Shown here: positions 1-5,892 of the stretch, in pieces
How the letters are laid out: each line of letters starts with the position of its first letter
How positions within the stretch are numbered: position 1 is the first letter of the stretch
Assembly (NCBI GenBank): GCA_003512525.1
Contig: DOQG01000008.1
Span: forward strand, 2,620 to 11,603
Source of the DNA: Oscillospiraceae bacterium
Lineage (GTDB): Bacteria > Bacillota > Clostridia > Oscillospirales > Ruminococcaceae
Length of the DNA stretch: 8,984 nucleotides
Direction: 5' to 3'
Notes under the pieces: generated by a model
Databases searched by the model: none
What the model saw: the letters and a program-made list of their open reading frames with translations, nothing else
Told to the model about the DNA's origin: nothing
Made by a program: the position numbers and the translations under genes

Positions 1-1
1 G

Positions 2-919
2 GGCGATATCCCCATAACTGCGGCAAGCAAGAAGGGCGTAGCGCAGATAAAGCTGGTCGACCCCTATACCTATAACAGCGGCGCGCTGATGTTCACCGGT
101 GCGGATATCGGATACGACAAGGTAACGGATCCTGCCGCAAAAAGCACCGCCGACGGCGCGTGGATATATGTAAGAGGAGCGGACTTTGGCTACGGGGCAT
201 CAGAGTTTATCGCCGAGGTCAAGGGCAAGGGAAGAATAGAGGTTCGTCTTGACGATATCTCCTCCGAAGCCGCCGCGTTCGTTGAGTTCGACTGCGCGGA
301 TTATACCAAAATACGCTCGGACGGCTTTGCGCAGTTTGACGGAAGAAACCATAACGTTTATTTCGTATTTTCCGGCTCCGATATAGAGCTTAAGTCGTGG
401 AAGTTTTCAAAGGGCGACGAGCAGCTTCGTCCCGAAGAGAGCATAGCCTCCACCGATATACCCTACAAGACGCTGGTATTTTCGGGACAGACCGAGCCCG
501 GACCGAGCCCCTCTGCGATGCTCGACATTCCGAAGGACGGGGACTATTCCATAAAATCCTCTTCTTTTGACAAGGACAGCGCCATAGTCAACCTCGGGTT
601 TATTAATACCGATACCGATGCGAAGTATAAGGTGCTTGTGAGATCGCTGACGCTGGCAACCGAAAACGGAGAGGTTGAAATTCCCGTAAATAAGGAACTC
701 GATCCCGCAAGCTCGACGGAAAACGGGCTTGAAAACGGCTGGGGCGGCTCCGAGGTCGGATCGCTGATTTACGGCACGGAGGAATGCGGAATATTCGCGG
801 CGAAAACAGACATAGAATGGATAAACTATCGTCTGGCGCTTAAAATAAACGGCGAAGAGACGCCGTTCACATCCATCACCTACAATATCACCGTAAGCGG
901 CCTTGAGCTTGACGGCTGA
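2..919 (+). CDS. Secreted carbohydrate-binding protein with CBM6 module (5' end outside window)
   Basis: The frame is open from the window edge to TGA at 917-919, giving 305 visible residues; the true start lies upstream. The first ~140 residues look like a family 6 carbohydrate-binding module: a WIYVRGADFGYGASEF segment, then IEVRLDD and the closing HNVYFVFSG strand. This is the beta-sandwich that binds xylan or beta-glucan chain ends. Residues ~150-305 form a second, acidic beta-rich region that I do not recognise; it is rich in S, T, D, N and G like other extracellular modules. CBM6 modules are commonly attached to GH43, GH10 or GH11 enzymes, so the missing N-terminal part may be a catalytic domain, but none is visible here. 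The GH43 gene starts 29 bases downstream on the same strand, which suggests one operon. The CBM6 call is fairly firm; the enzyme class is unknown. Confidence 0.75.
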   Translation, partial: GDIPITAASKKGVAQIKLVDPYTYNSGALMFTGADIGYDKVTDPAAKSTADGAWIYVRGADFGYGASEFIAEVKGKGRIEVRLDDISSEAAAFVEFDCADYTKIRSDGFAQFDGRNHNVYFVFSGSDIELKSWKFSKGDEQLRPEESIASTDIPYKTLVFSGQTEPGPSPSAMLDIPKDGDYSIKSSSFDKDSAIVNLGFINTDTDAKYKVLVRSLTLATENGEVEIPVNKELDPASSTENGLENGWGGSEVGSLIYGTEECGIFAAKTDIEWINYRLALKINGEETPFTSITYNITVSGLELDG

Positions 920-948
920 CGGCGGCAGCGGAAAATCAGGAGAAAAAA

Positions 949-2721
949 ATGAAAAGACTTGTTCGGTTCGCCGCGGCGCTGACGGCTGTATTGTCGCTGA
1001 CGGCATGCGCGGCGGAAGTGGGCACGGGCACCGTGACGTCGAATCCGCTACCGTGCGTCACCGCCGAGCCCGAAGAAGAGGAGGATATCACAATGCTTGA
1101 TAAGGATATCATAAAATCCACGATAACTTCAACCGACGACGGCAACGGAAACTACACAAATCCCGTTATTTTCGCCGACGTGCCCGATATTGATATAATC
1201 CGCGACGACGACGCGTTTTATATGGTTTCGACGACCATGCACCTGTCTCCGGGGTGTCCTATAATGAAATCCTACGACCTTGTAAACTGGGAAACGGTAA
1301 ATTACGTTTTTGATACACTGGACGACAAGGATAATCTTGCCTTAAGAAACGGGGAAAACAATTACGGCAAGGGTCAGTGGGCGACTACCCTCAGATATAA
1401 CGACGGTGTGTATTACGCCGGCTTCACTTCCTTCTCCACCGGAAAAACTTATATCTATCATACCGACGATATAGAAAACGGGAAATGGGACAGGTTCGTG
1501 TTTGACGAGTGCTTCCATGATATGAGCCTTTTGTTCGACGACGACGGCAAGGTGCATCTTGTCTACGGCGGCGGACAGATATGGTGCGTTGAACTGGAAA
1601 AGGATCTGAGCGCGGTCAAGCCCGGAACAAAGAGAAAACTCATCAACGACGCGGGACTTGTCAAGGGCTGCCTTGCCGAGGGTTCTCACGTCTATAAGCT
1701 GAACGGATATTACTATATTTTTATCATAACATGGCCTCCTCATGGCAGAAGAACGCAGCTTTGTTACAGAAGCAAAGCGCTCGACGGCGAGTGGGAAATG
1801 AAAGTGATAATCGACGATAATATGGACTTCAGGAATGACGGTGCCGCACAGGGCGGTATCGTCGACGATAAGGACGGCAACTGGTATTGCTTTGTATTTC
1901 AGGATCACGGGGCGGTGGGCAGAACTCCCGTTTTGACGACCATGACATGGGAGGACGGCTGGCCGGTCGTCGGCGTTGACGGAAAGGTGCCCAAGACCGC
2001 CAAGATTCCTTTCGCGGGTCACGAGAAAAAGAGCGTCGTCACAAGCGACGAATTTATCAACTCACAGATAGTGAGATCCTATCACAGCTTTGCCGACACG
2101 CCCGAGGAAGCGGGCGAGAGCGATTATAACGGCTCTAACCTCGCGTTGGAATGGCAATGGAACCACAATCCCGACAACCGCCTCTGGTCGCTCACCGAGA
2201 GGAAAGGCTATCTGAGGCTGAGAACGGTCGATGTCTGCGGCACTGTTGCCAATGCGAGAAACACCCTTACGCAGCGAACCTTCGGACCGGAATGCGGCGC
2301 ATATATAAAGCTCGACGTTTCGGAAATGAAAGAGGGCGATGTTGCGGGGTTTGCCGCCTTCGCGGAAAAATACGGTTATGTCGCCGTAAAAATCGAAGAC
2401 GGGAAAAAATATATCGTAACGGTTTGGTATGACGATAACGACAACGTTGAACAGGAATTTGAAACGGAAAGGGTCGAAATAACAGAAAACGAAGTGTATC
2501 TGCGGATCGACTGCGATTTCAAAAACGCGGCGGACAAGGCGTATTTCTATTACAGCCTCGACGGCGAGAACTGGACGAAATTAGGAAACACGCTGCAAAT
2601 GAATTATTACGGTCTGCATTTTATGGGATACCGTTACGCGATATTCAATTTCCCGACAAAGCAGTCGGGAGGTTATGTCGACGTGGACTTTTTCAGGGTG
2701 GAAAACAAGCTGCTCAAATAA
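949..2721 (+). CDS. GH43-family lipoprotein, beta-xylosidase / alpha-L-arabinofuranosidase type
   Basis: This 590-residue protein starts at ATG 949 behind AGGAG (938-942). Residues 1-20 are a lipoprotein signal ending in the lipobox LTAC with Cys20, so the enzyme should be anchored outside the membrane after an acidic linker (PEEEED, 41-46). The five-bladed GH43 catalytic domain runs from about 69 to 350 and begins NYTNPVIFADVPDIDIIR. Predicted catalytic residues are Asp80 (base), Asp191 in HDMSLLFDDDG (pKa modulator) and Glu244 in AEGSHVYK (acid). The MVSTTMHLSPGCPIMKSYD stretch fits the GH43 group that contains xylosidases and arabinofuranosidases (GH43_12-like). Residues ~370-590 look like the usual C-terminal beta-sandwich. 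The likely role is trimming arabinose or xylose from (arabino)xylan outside the cell; exact specificity cannot be read from sequence. The base motif has DID where DPD is usual. It sits downstream of the CBM6 gene in the same transcription unit. Confidence 0.88.
   Translation: MKRLVRFAAALTAVLSLTACAAEVGTGTVTSNPLPCVTAEPEEEEDITMLDKDIIKSTITSTDDGNGNYTNPVIFADVPDIDIIRDDDAFYMVSTTMHLSPGCPIMKSYDLVNWETVNYVFDTLDDKDNLALRNGENNYGKGQWATTLRYNDGVYYAGFTSFSTGKTYIYHTDDIENGKWDRFVFDECFHDMSLLFDDDGKVHLVYGGGQIWCVELEKDLSAVKPGTKRKLINDAGLVKGCLAEGSHVYKLNGYYYIFIITWPPHGRRTQLCYRSKALDGEWEMKVIIDDNMDFRNDGAAQGGIVDDKDGNWYCFVFQDHGAVGRTPVLTTMTWEDGWPVVGVDGKVPKTAKIPFAGHEKKSVVTSDEFINSQIVRSYHSFADTPEEAGESDYNGSNLALEWQWNHNPDNRLWSLTERKGYLRLRTVDVCGTVANARNTLTQRTFGPECGAYIKLDVSEMKEGDVAGFAAFAEKYGYVAVKIEDGKKYIVTVWYDDNDNVEQEFETERVEITENEVYLRIDCDFKNAADKAYFYYSLDGENWTKLGNTLQMNYYGLHFMGYRYAIFNFPTKQSGGYVDVDFFRVENKLLK
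1079..1095 (+). promoter_or_regulatory. Internal Shine-Dalgarno and possible second start in the GH43 gene
   Basis: A full AGGAGG (1079-1084) lies 8 bases before an in-frame ATG at 1093-1095, codon 49 of the GH43 gene. It is stronger than the site used at 949. Initiation here would give a 542-residue enzyme lacking the signal peptide and lipobox but keeping the whole catalytic domain. The purine run is also part of the acidic linker's Glu codons (GAA GAA GAG GAG), so it may be coincidental. Confidence 0.35.
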
Positions 2722-2743
2722 ACTGATAGATTCAATGCGTTTC

Positions 2744-2782
2744 AGCCGCGCAGGGGGTCAGACCTTGTGCGGCTTTTTCTTT
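2744..2782 (+). terminator. Intrinsic terminator after the GH43 gene
   Basis: A nine-pair stem, AGCCGCGCA (2744-2752) with TGTGCGGCT (2766-2774) including one G-T pair, is followed by a T-rich tract (TTTTCTTTTTC). It starts 22 bases past the GH43 stop codon. A weaker second hairpin, CTTTC/GAAAG at 2804-2818 followed by six Ts, may act as a back-up. Confidence 0.85.
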
Positions 2783-2829
2783 TTCGGGCTGCTGTTTTTT
2801 CTTCTTTCGGGAGGAAAGAGTTTTTTCCA

Positions 2830-2857
2830 TTGAAAAATAGCGGCTTTGTGTTATAAT
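2830..2857 (+). promoter_or_regulatory. Sigma-A type promoter upstream of the GH-A hydrolase
   Basis: TTGAAA (2830-2835) and TATAAT (2852-2857) are separated by 16 bases, close to the vegetative consensus. It lies just after the terminator region and points at the gene at 3139. Transcription from about 2864 would give a leader of roughly 275 bases. Confidence 0.7.
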
Positions 2858-2861
2858 TTAA

Positions 2862-3044
2862 GTACGGTACTGCGGCGGTAACTGCACGAGAGCAAACCTC
2901 TATAACCAGTGGGTAACATCTATCCCCGATGACGGCAGATACGCCGATGGCGACAATTCCGGTCTGTCCGCGACTGTTCTTTCCGTCAAAGACAATGAGA
3001 TACTTTCGACGCTGGAAATAACATTCACTTATTCAGCGCCATAA
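2862..3044 (+). pseudogene. Possible C-terminal remnant of a secreted protein in the leader
   Basis: Sixty codons are open between TAA at 2859 and TAA at 3042, with no usable start codon or ribosome binding site. The reading includes NLYNQWVTSIPDDGRYADG and ends LEITFTYSAP, with the S/T/D/G-rich, beta-strand character of an extracellular module. I do not recognise the family. The promoter at 2830-2857 would begin transcription almost at its first codon, so if it is a remnant, the rest of the gene has been lost. It may instead be chance reading of an untranslated leader. Confidence 0.3.
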
Positions 3045-3071
3045 ATCAGATTCCCTGTGATATTCAAAATC

Positions 3072-3112
3072 TAAACCGACAGATTCCACCAGCACAGTGA
3101 TCCGTCGGTTTA
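3072..3112 (+). other. Hairpin in the leader of the GH-A hydrolase gene
   Basis: TAAACCGAC (3072-3080) and GTCGGTTTA (3104-3112) form a perfect nine-pair inverted repeat with a 23-base loop. It ends 14 bases before the Shine-Dalgarno at 3127 and has no U tract, so it is not an intrinsic terminator. It could affect mRNA stability or translation, or bind a protein as DNA. The function is not known. Confidence 0.45.
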
Positions 3113-3138
3113 TGTGTAAAGGCATTGGAGGAACCATT

Positions 3139-4656
3139 ATGAATTATACAAAATCAGTTGAAAAATGGGGCGTTTTCGAGTTTTGCTCCGAGGGAACCAC
3201 CGCTGGCAACCCATTTCCGGAACGCAGTATCACTGCGCTATTTGAAAGCGATTCCGAGCGCAAAACCGTAAATGGTTTTTACGATGGGAACGGAATATAC
3301 AAAGTAAGATTCATGCCATCGTTTGAGGAAGAATACCATTTTACGGTCTGCGGGAATTTTTCTGACAGTAAATACGAAGGAACTTTTTCTGTCACGCCGC
3401 CGTCGGAAAATAATCACGGCTGTGTAAAGGTACATAACAAATATCATTTTCAGTATTCCGACGGAACACCTTATTATCCTGTCGGCACGACCTGTTATGT
3501 ATGGAATCTGCAAAGCGATGACCTTATCGCGCAAACTCTTGAAACTCTGAGAAATTCCCCGTTCAACAAGATACGTTTCTGCGTATTTCCTAAAAGCTAC
3601 TGCTACAATTCACGTGAGCCGCGCTCCTATCCATACGAGGGTACTCCGGTTGACGGAAGTGCTATCACAGAGGACAATGTGTGGGGCTACACTCCGGACT
3701 CCAAGGGCAACAACTGGGATTTTGAGAGGTTTAACCCCAAGCATTTTCAGCATATTGAATACTGTATCAGCGAGCTTCAAAAACTGGGTATTGAGGCAGA
3801 TATTATCCTCTTTCACCCGTATGACCGCTGGGGCTTCTCAACAATGACACCGGAGCACAACGAACTTTATCTGAAATACACAGCGGCAAGGTTTTCGGCT
3901 TTCAGAAATGTATGGTGGTCATTTGCTAATGAATATGACCTGATAAAAAACAAGAGCATTGAGGACTGGGAACGATATGCGCAGATAATCGTAGAAAGCG
4001 ACCCGTATGATCACCTGAGATCAATACATAACGGTAATCAGTTTTACGATCATACAAAGTCATGGATAACGCACTGCAGCATTCAGCGTTCTCCGGAGGG
4101 AACATCCGAGTGGAGAAAAAGCTATGGCAAACCGATAGTAATTGACGAAATGCTATACGAGGGAAATATTCAGTATGCGTGGGGGAATATTTCGCCGCAA
4201 GAGCTTGTTCGGAGGTTCTGGGAAGCACTTTGCCGCGGCGGCTACGGTGGTCATGGCGAAACCTACATAGACGATAAGGCGATATGGTGGTCTCATGGCG
4301 GAGAGCTTAAAGGTGACAGCCCGGAAAGAATAGCTTTTATGCGAAAAATACTTGAGGAAGCTCCGGACGGCGGATTGCGACCCAAAAACATGAAATGGGA
4401 CGAGATATGTGTGGTTCCGGAAGATGAAAATCTAGCTGATGAAACCGGTTATCACCTGTTTTATTACGGGATTTCGCGTCCGGGATTCAGATATTATCAT
4501 ATTGACGATAATAATATATACACCGTCGACATTATAGACACATGGAACATGACGGTTGAGAATGTCGGAAGTTTTAAGGGACGTTTCAGAATTGATCTGC
4601 CCACAAGAGAGTATCTTGCGGTTAGAATTAAGAAAGCGGTGGATGGGATAGAATAA
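3139..4656 (+). CDS. Cytoplasmic clan GH-A glycoside hydrolase (DUF5060 / apiosidase-like barrel / DUF5605 architecture)
   Basis: I chose ATG 3139 (505 residues) because GGAGGA at 3127-3132 sits six bases before it; the upstream in-frame GTG at 3097 has no comparable site and lies inside a hairpin. Residues 1-~87 resemble the Ig-like DUF5060 module (VEKWGVFEF, GIYKVRFMPSF). A TIM barrel of the DUF4038/apiosidase-like kind follows at ~95-410, with YPVGTTCYVW at its entry. Asn264-Glu265 in WSFANEYD fits the clan GH-A acid/base after strand 4, and Glu337 in IVIDEMLYEG fits the nucleophile after strand 7. Residues ~420-505 match the beta-sandwich tail (DUF5605-like). There is no signal peptide, so it should act on imported oligosaccharides. 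It has its own promoter and is monocistronic. Substrate is not predictable; the nearby GH43 suggests a hemicellulose or pectin side chain. Confidence 0.8.
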   Translation: MNYTKSVEKWGVFEFCSEGTTAGNPFPERSITALFESDSERKTVNGFYDGNGIYKVRFMPSFEEEYHFTVCGNFSDSKYEGTFSVTPPSENNHGCVKVHNKYHFQYSDGTPYYPVGTTCYVWNLQSDDLIAQTLETLRNSPFNKIRFCVFPKSYCYNSREPRSYPYEGTPVDGSAITEDNVWGYTPDSKGNNWDFERFNPKHFQHIEYCISELQKLGIEADIILFHPYDRWGFSTMTPEHNELYLKYTAARFSAFRNVWWSFANEYDLIKNKSIEDWERYAQIIVESDPYDHLRSIHNGNQFYDHTKSWITHCSIQRSPEGTSEWRKSYGKPIVIDEMLYEGNIQYAWGNISPQELVRRFWEALCRGGYGGHGETYIDDKAIWWSHGGELKGDSPERIAFMRKILEEAPDGGLRPKNMKWDEICVVPEDENLADETGYHLFYYGISRPGFRYYHIDDNNIYTVDIIDTWNMTVENVGSFKGRFRIDLPTREYLAVRIKKAVDGIE

Positions 4657-4754
4657 TGTTCGCCCCGATATGTTTGGTTCTGAAAAAAGAACTGTGTAAA
4701 CGCGAATAATCCCGAAAAATATACCAAAGATAAAAATGCAGCAAAACAGGGCAA

Positions 4755-4853
4755 CGCCGGAGAGCGCCCCGACGCAGCTGCAAGATATACGGTGAAGTAG
4801 AAAAGCAGCGGGGCTAATTCGCTGCTTTTCTACTTCACCGGTATCTTCCGGCG
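4755..4853. repeat. Large nested palindrome with bidirectional terminator core
   Basis: A perfect 21-base inverted repeat, 4790-4810 with 4820-4840, encloses the nine-base loop GGGCTAATT. Its core, AAAAGCAGCG...CGCTGCTTTT, has an A tract before and a T tract after a GC stem, the form of a terminator working in both directions. That suits the convergent GH-A gene (+) and transposase relic (-). A further inverted pair, CGCCGGA (4755-4761) and TCCGGCG (4847-4853), surrounds it. It could also be the end of a mobile element. Confidence 0.7.
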
Positions 4854-4867
4854 GATAAACTCCGGGG

Positions 4868-4886
4868 TTCGGGGCAGAGCCCCGAA
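4868..4886. repeat. Short GC-rich palindrome next to the transposase relic
   Basis: TTCGGGGC (4868-4875) and GCCCCGAA (4879-4886) form a perfect eight-pair inverted repeat with a three-base loop, within a GGGGTTCGGGGCAGAGCCCC context. It ends six bases before the stop codon of the transposase fragment. It resembles the small GC palindromes scattered between genes in many Clostridia. Whether it belongs to the insertion sequence is not clear. Confidence 0.55.
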
Positions 4887-4892
4887 TTGATC

Positions 4893-5099
4893 CTAGGCTG
4901 CGGATCTGTCCTCAAAGTAAATCATGAACTGAGCGTAAGCCAGCCCCCAGTCGCGAACCGGCACAGTCCACTTCTTCGAAATCTCGGAAACGCTCATATA
5001 AACGACCTTGCGGATAGCGTCATCGGTCGGAAAAATCGACTTGGATTTAGTGAATTTTCTGACCATTCTAAACTTGCACTTCAGAAGATGTACAGCAAT
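4893..5099 (-). mobile_element. IS256-family transposase, C-terminal remnant
   Basis: On the - strand, 68 codons run from about 5099 down to TAG at 4893-4895. The reading contains RKFTKSKSIFPTDDAIRKVV, then ISKKWTVPVRDWGLAYAQF and ends FEDRSAA. This is the typical end of the IS256 (mutator-like) DDE transposases: the FPTDDA segment, KKWT-P-R-W and a final F-DR. The rest of the ~400-residue protein, including the DDE residues, is missing. The identity fades near 5070-5099 (FRMVRKF may contain a small insertion) and the next bases belong to the MFS duplication. It is therefore a dead relic. It cannot be decided from this window whether the element caused the neighbouring duplication or only decayed beside it. 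Confidence 0.75.
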
Positions 5100-5294
5100 G
5101 GCGGAACTGCAATGTTTGCACTTCTCGCTATGGCAGGCGACCTCGGCGGAGCACTCGGTCCTGCTATTGTAGGAAATATCACCCAGAATGCAGGTAATGA
5201 TATGCAGAAAGGTATGCTTTCAGGCTGTGCATTTCCCTTGATACTTATGGTATCGCTCCTGCTGCTGAACAGAGCCGGACGCAGAAACAACTGA
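5100..5294 (+). pseudogene. C-terminal fragment of the MFS transporter
   Basis: This encodes the last 64 residues of the transporter at 6958-8142, from GGTAMFALLAMAGDLGGALG to the stop at 5292-5294. One residue differs: RAGRRNN here, RAGRKNN in the intact gene. It covers only the last two membrane segments and has no start of its own. The open frame continues leftward through the antisense of the transposase relic, which would give a meaningless fusion. It is followed by the same terminator as the intact gene. I treat it as non-functional. Confidence 0.88.
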
Positions 5295-5329
5295 TCGTAT
5301 CCGACAGGTTTATGCAAAGCTACAATAGA

Positions 5330-5365
5330 AAAAAGGCACCATGTATTTAAACGTGATGCCTTTTT
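5330..5365. terminator. Bidirectional terminator (copy A)
   Basis: AAAAAGGCA (5330-5338) pairs with TGCCTTTTT (5357-5365), with further pairing inside. A and T tracts on the two sides make it work for both converging genes. It is identical to the copy at 8178-8213. Confidence 0.75.
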
Positions 5366-5401
5366 GTTTTTCATACGATGCCGGCGGTCAATTTACGGAT
5401 T

Positions 5402-5821
5402 TCATAGAAGCTGTTCTGCATTTCTGAACTGCGACGGGGTAATACTCTCGAACCTTTTAAAAATCTTGCAAAAATAACTGCTGTCACAGAAGCCTGTTTC
5501 TTCAGCTATCTGCTCGACAGTTTTCTGCGTTTCCGCCAGAAGCATTTTAGCCCCCTGTATCTTGCGCTTTGTGATGTATTCCATCGGTCGGCAGTTCAGG
5601 GTCTGCCTGAATAATCTGCACAAATGCTGCGAAGAAACGCCTGCGGCTTTACTTATGGATTCAAGACCGGGCTGTTTCATATAGTTTTCGTCAATATATG
5701 CGATCGCCTTTGTCACTGCAGGGGCAATTTGTACACTGCCCTTTCCTTTCGCCGCAAGGCGGCTCAATTCAATGAAAAAGCTGTACAGATAGCCCGACGC
5801 TCTTTGGCATAATTGTCACCT
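5402..5821 (-). pseudogene. AraC-family regulator, internally deleted copy
   Basis: On the - strand this is the same gene as the regulator at 8241-8984, but 301 bases equivalent to 8652-8952 are missing. That removes the cupin end and linker and shifts the frame, since 301 is not a multiple of three. What stays readable is 121 residues from MSRLAAKGKG to the stop at 5402. It contains both C-terminal helix-turn-helix motifs (ISKAAGVSSQHLCRLFRQ; IAEETGFCDSSYFCKIFK). A base change makes it end NAEQLL instead of NAEQVLLNP. No ribosome binding site is evident before the internal Met. A free DNA-binding domain competing at the intact regulator's sites is conceivable but there is no sign of expression. 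Confidence 0.85.
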
Positions 5822-5892
5822 AATAAACAGTAGGTATACTATTTTTTATTATGTCGCCTGTGAATTTTTTTGATTTATGTGGCAATGTATTA

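Larger units (their letters stand above)
5100..5821. repeat. Degenerate copy of 7948-8970 with a 301-base internal deletion
   Basis: Bases 5100-5803 align without gaps to 7948-8651 (constant offset 2848), with about 15 mismatches counted by eye. Bases 5804-5821 (TTGGCATAATTGTCACCT) then match 8953-8970 exactly, at offset 3149. This copy therefore lacks the equivalent of 8652-8952. Homology starts abruptly at GGCGGA (5100) and stops after 5821. Confidence 0.92.

Noticed and set aside
407..1006. Long - strand frame (199 codons) across the CBM6 gene
   Set aside because: It is a shadow of the + strand gene, which has clear domain sequence and the operon context; the antisense product resembles nothing.
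1342..2022. Long - strand frame (226 codons) inside the GH43 gene
   Set aside because: It is antisense to a gene with all three catalytic residues in place; the frame stays open through the codon bias of the real gene.
4656..4709. Small frame starting at an ATG overlapping the hydrolase stop (TAATG)
   Set aside because: It has only 17 codons, no ribosome binding site beyond coding sequence and no recognisable peptide; translational coupling could not be supported.
4680..4800. Coding-like reading on + (NPEKYTKDKNAAKQ ... ARYTVK) ending at TAG 4798
   Set aside because: It has no start codon or known family and overlaps the large palindrome; too weak to call a gene remnant.
4887..5294. A 135-codon + strand open frame ending in MFS sequence
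   Set aside because: Its first half is the antisense of the IS256 transposase and its second half is the truncated transporter tail. There is no ribosome binding site, so it is a chance fusion.
4790..5821. A defence island or other undescribed system suggested by palindromes, transposase and repeats
   Set aside because: Every coding piece here resolves to a known relic (IS256, MFS, AraC); no nuclease, methylase, toxin or reverse-transcriptase-like sequence was seen on either strand.
5822..5892. AT-rich stretch between the dead AraC copy and the intact AraC stop
   Set aside because: I looked for a terminator or promoter; only A/T runs without a convincing stem or paired boxes are present.
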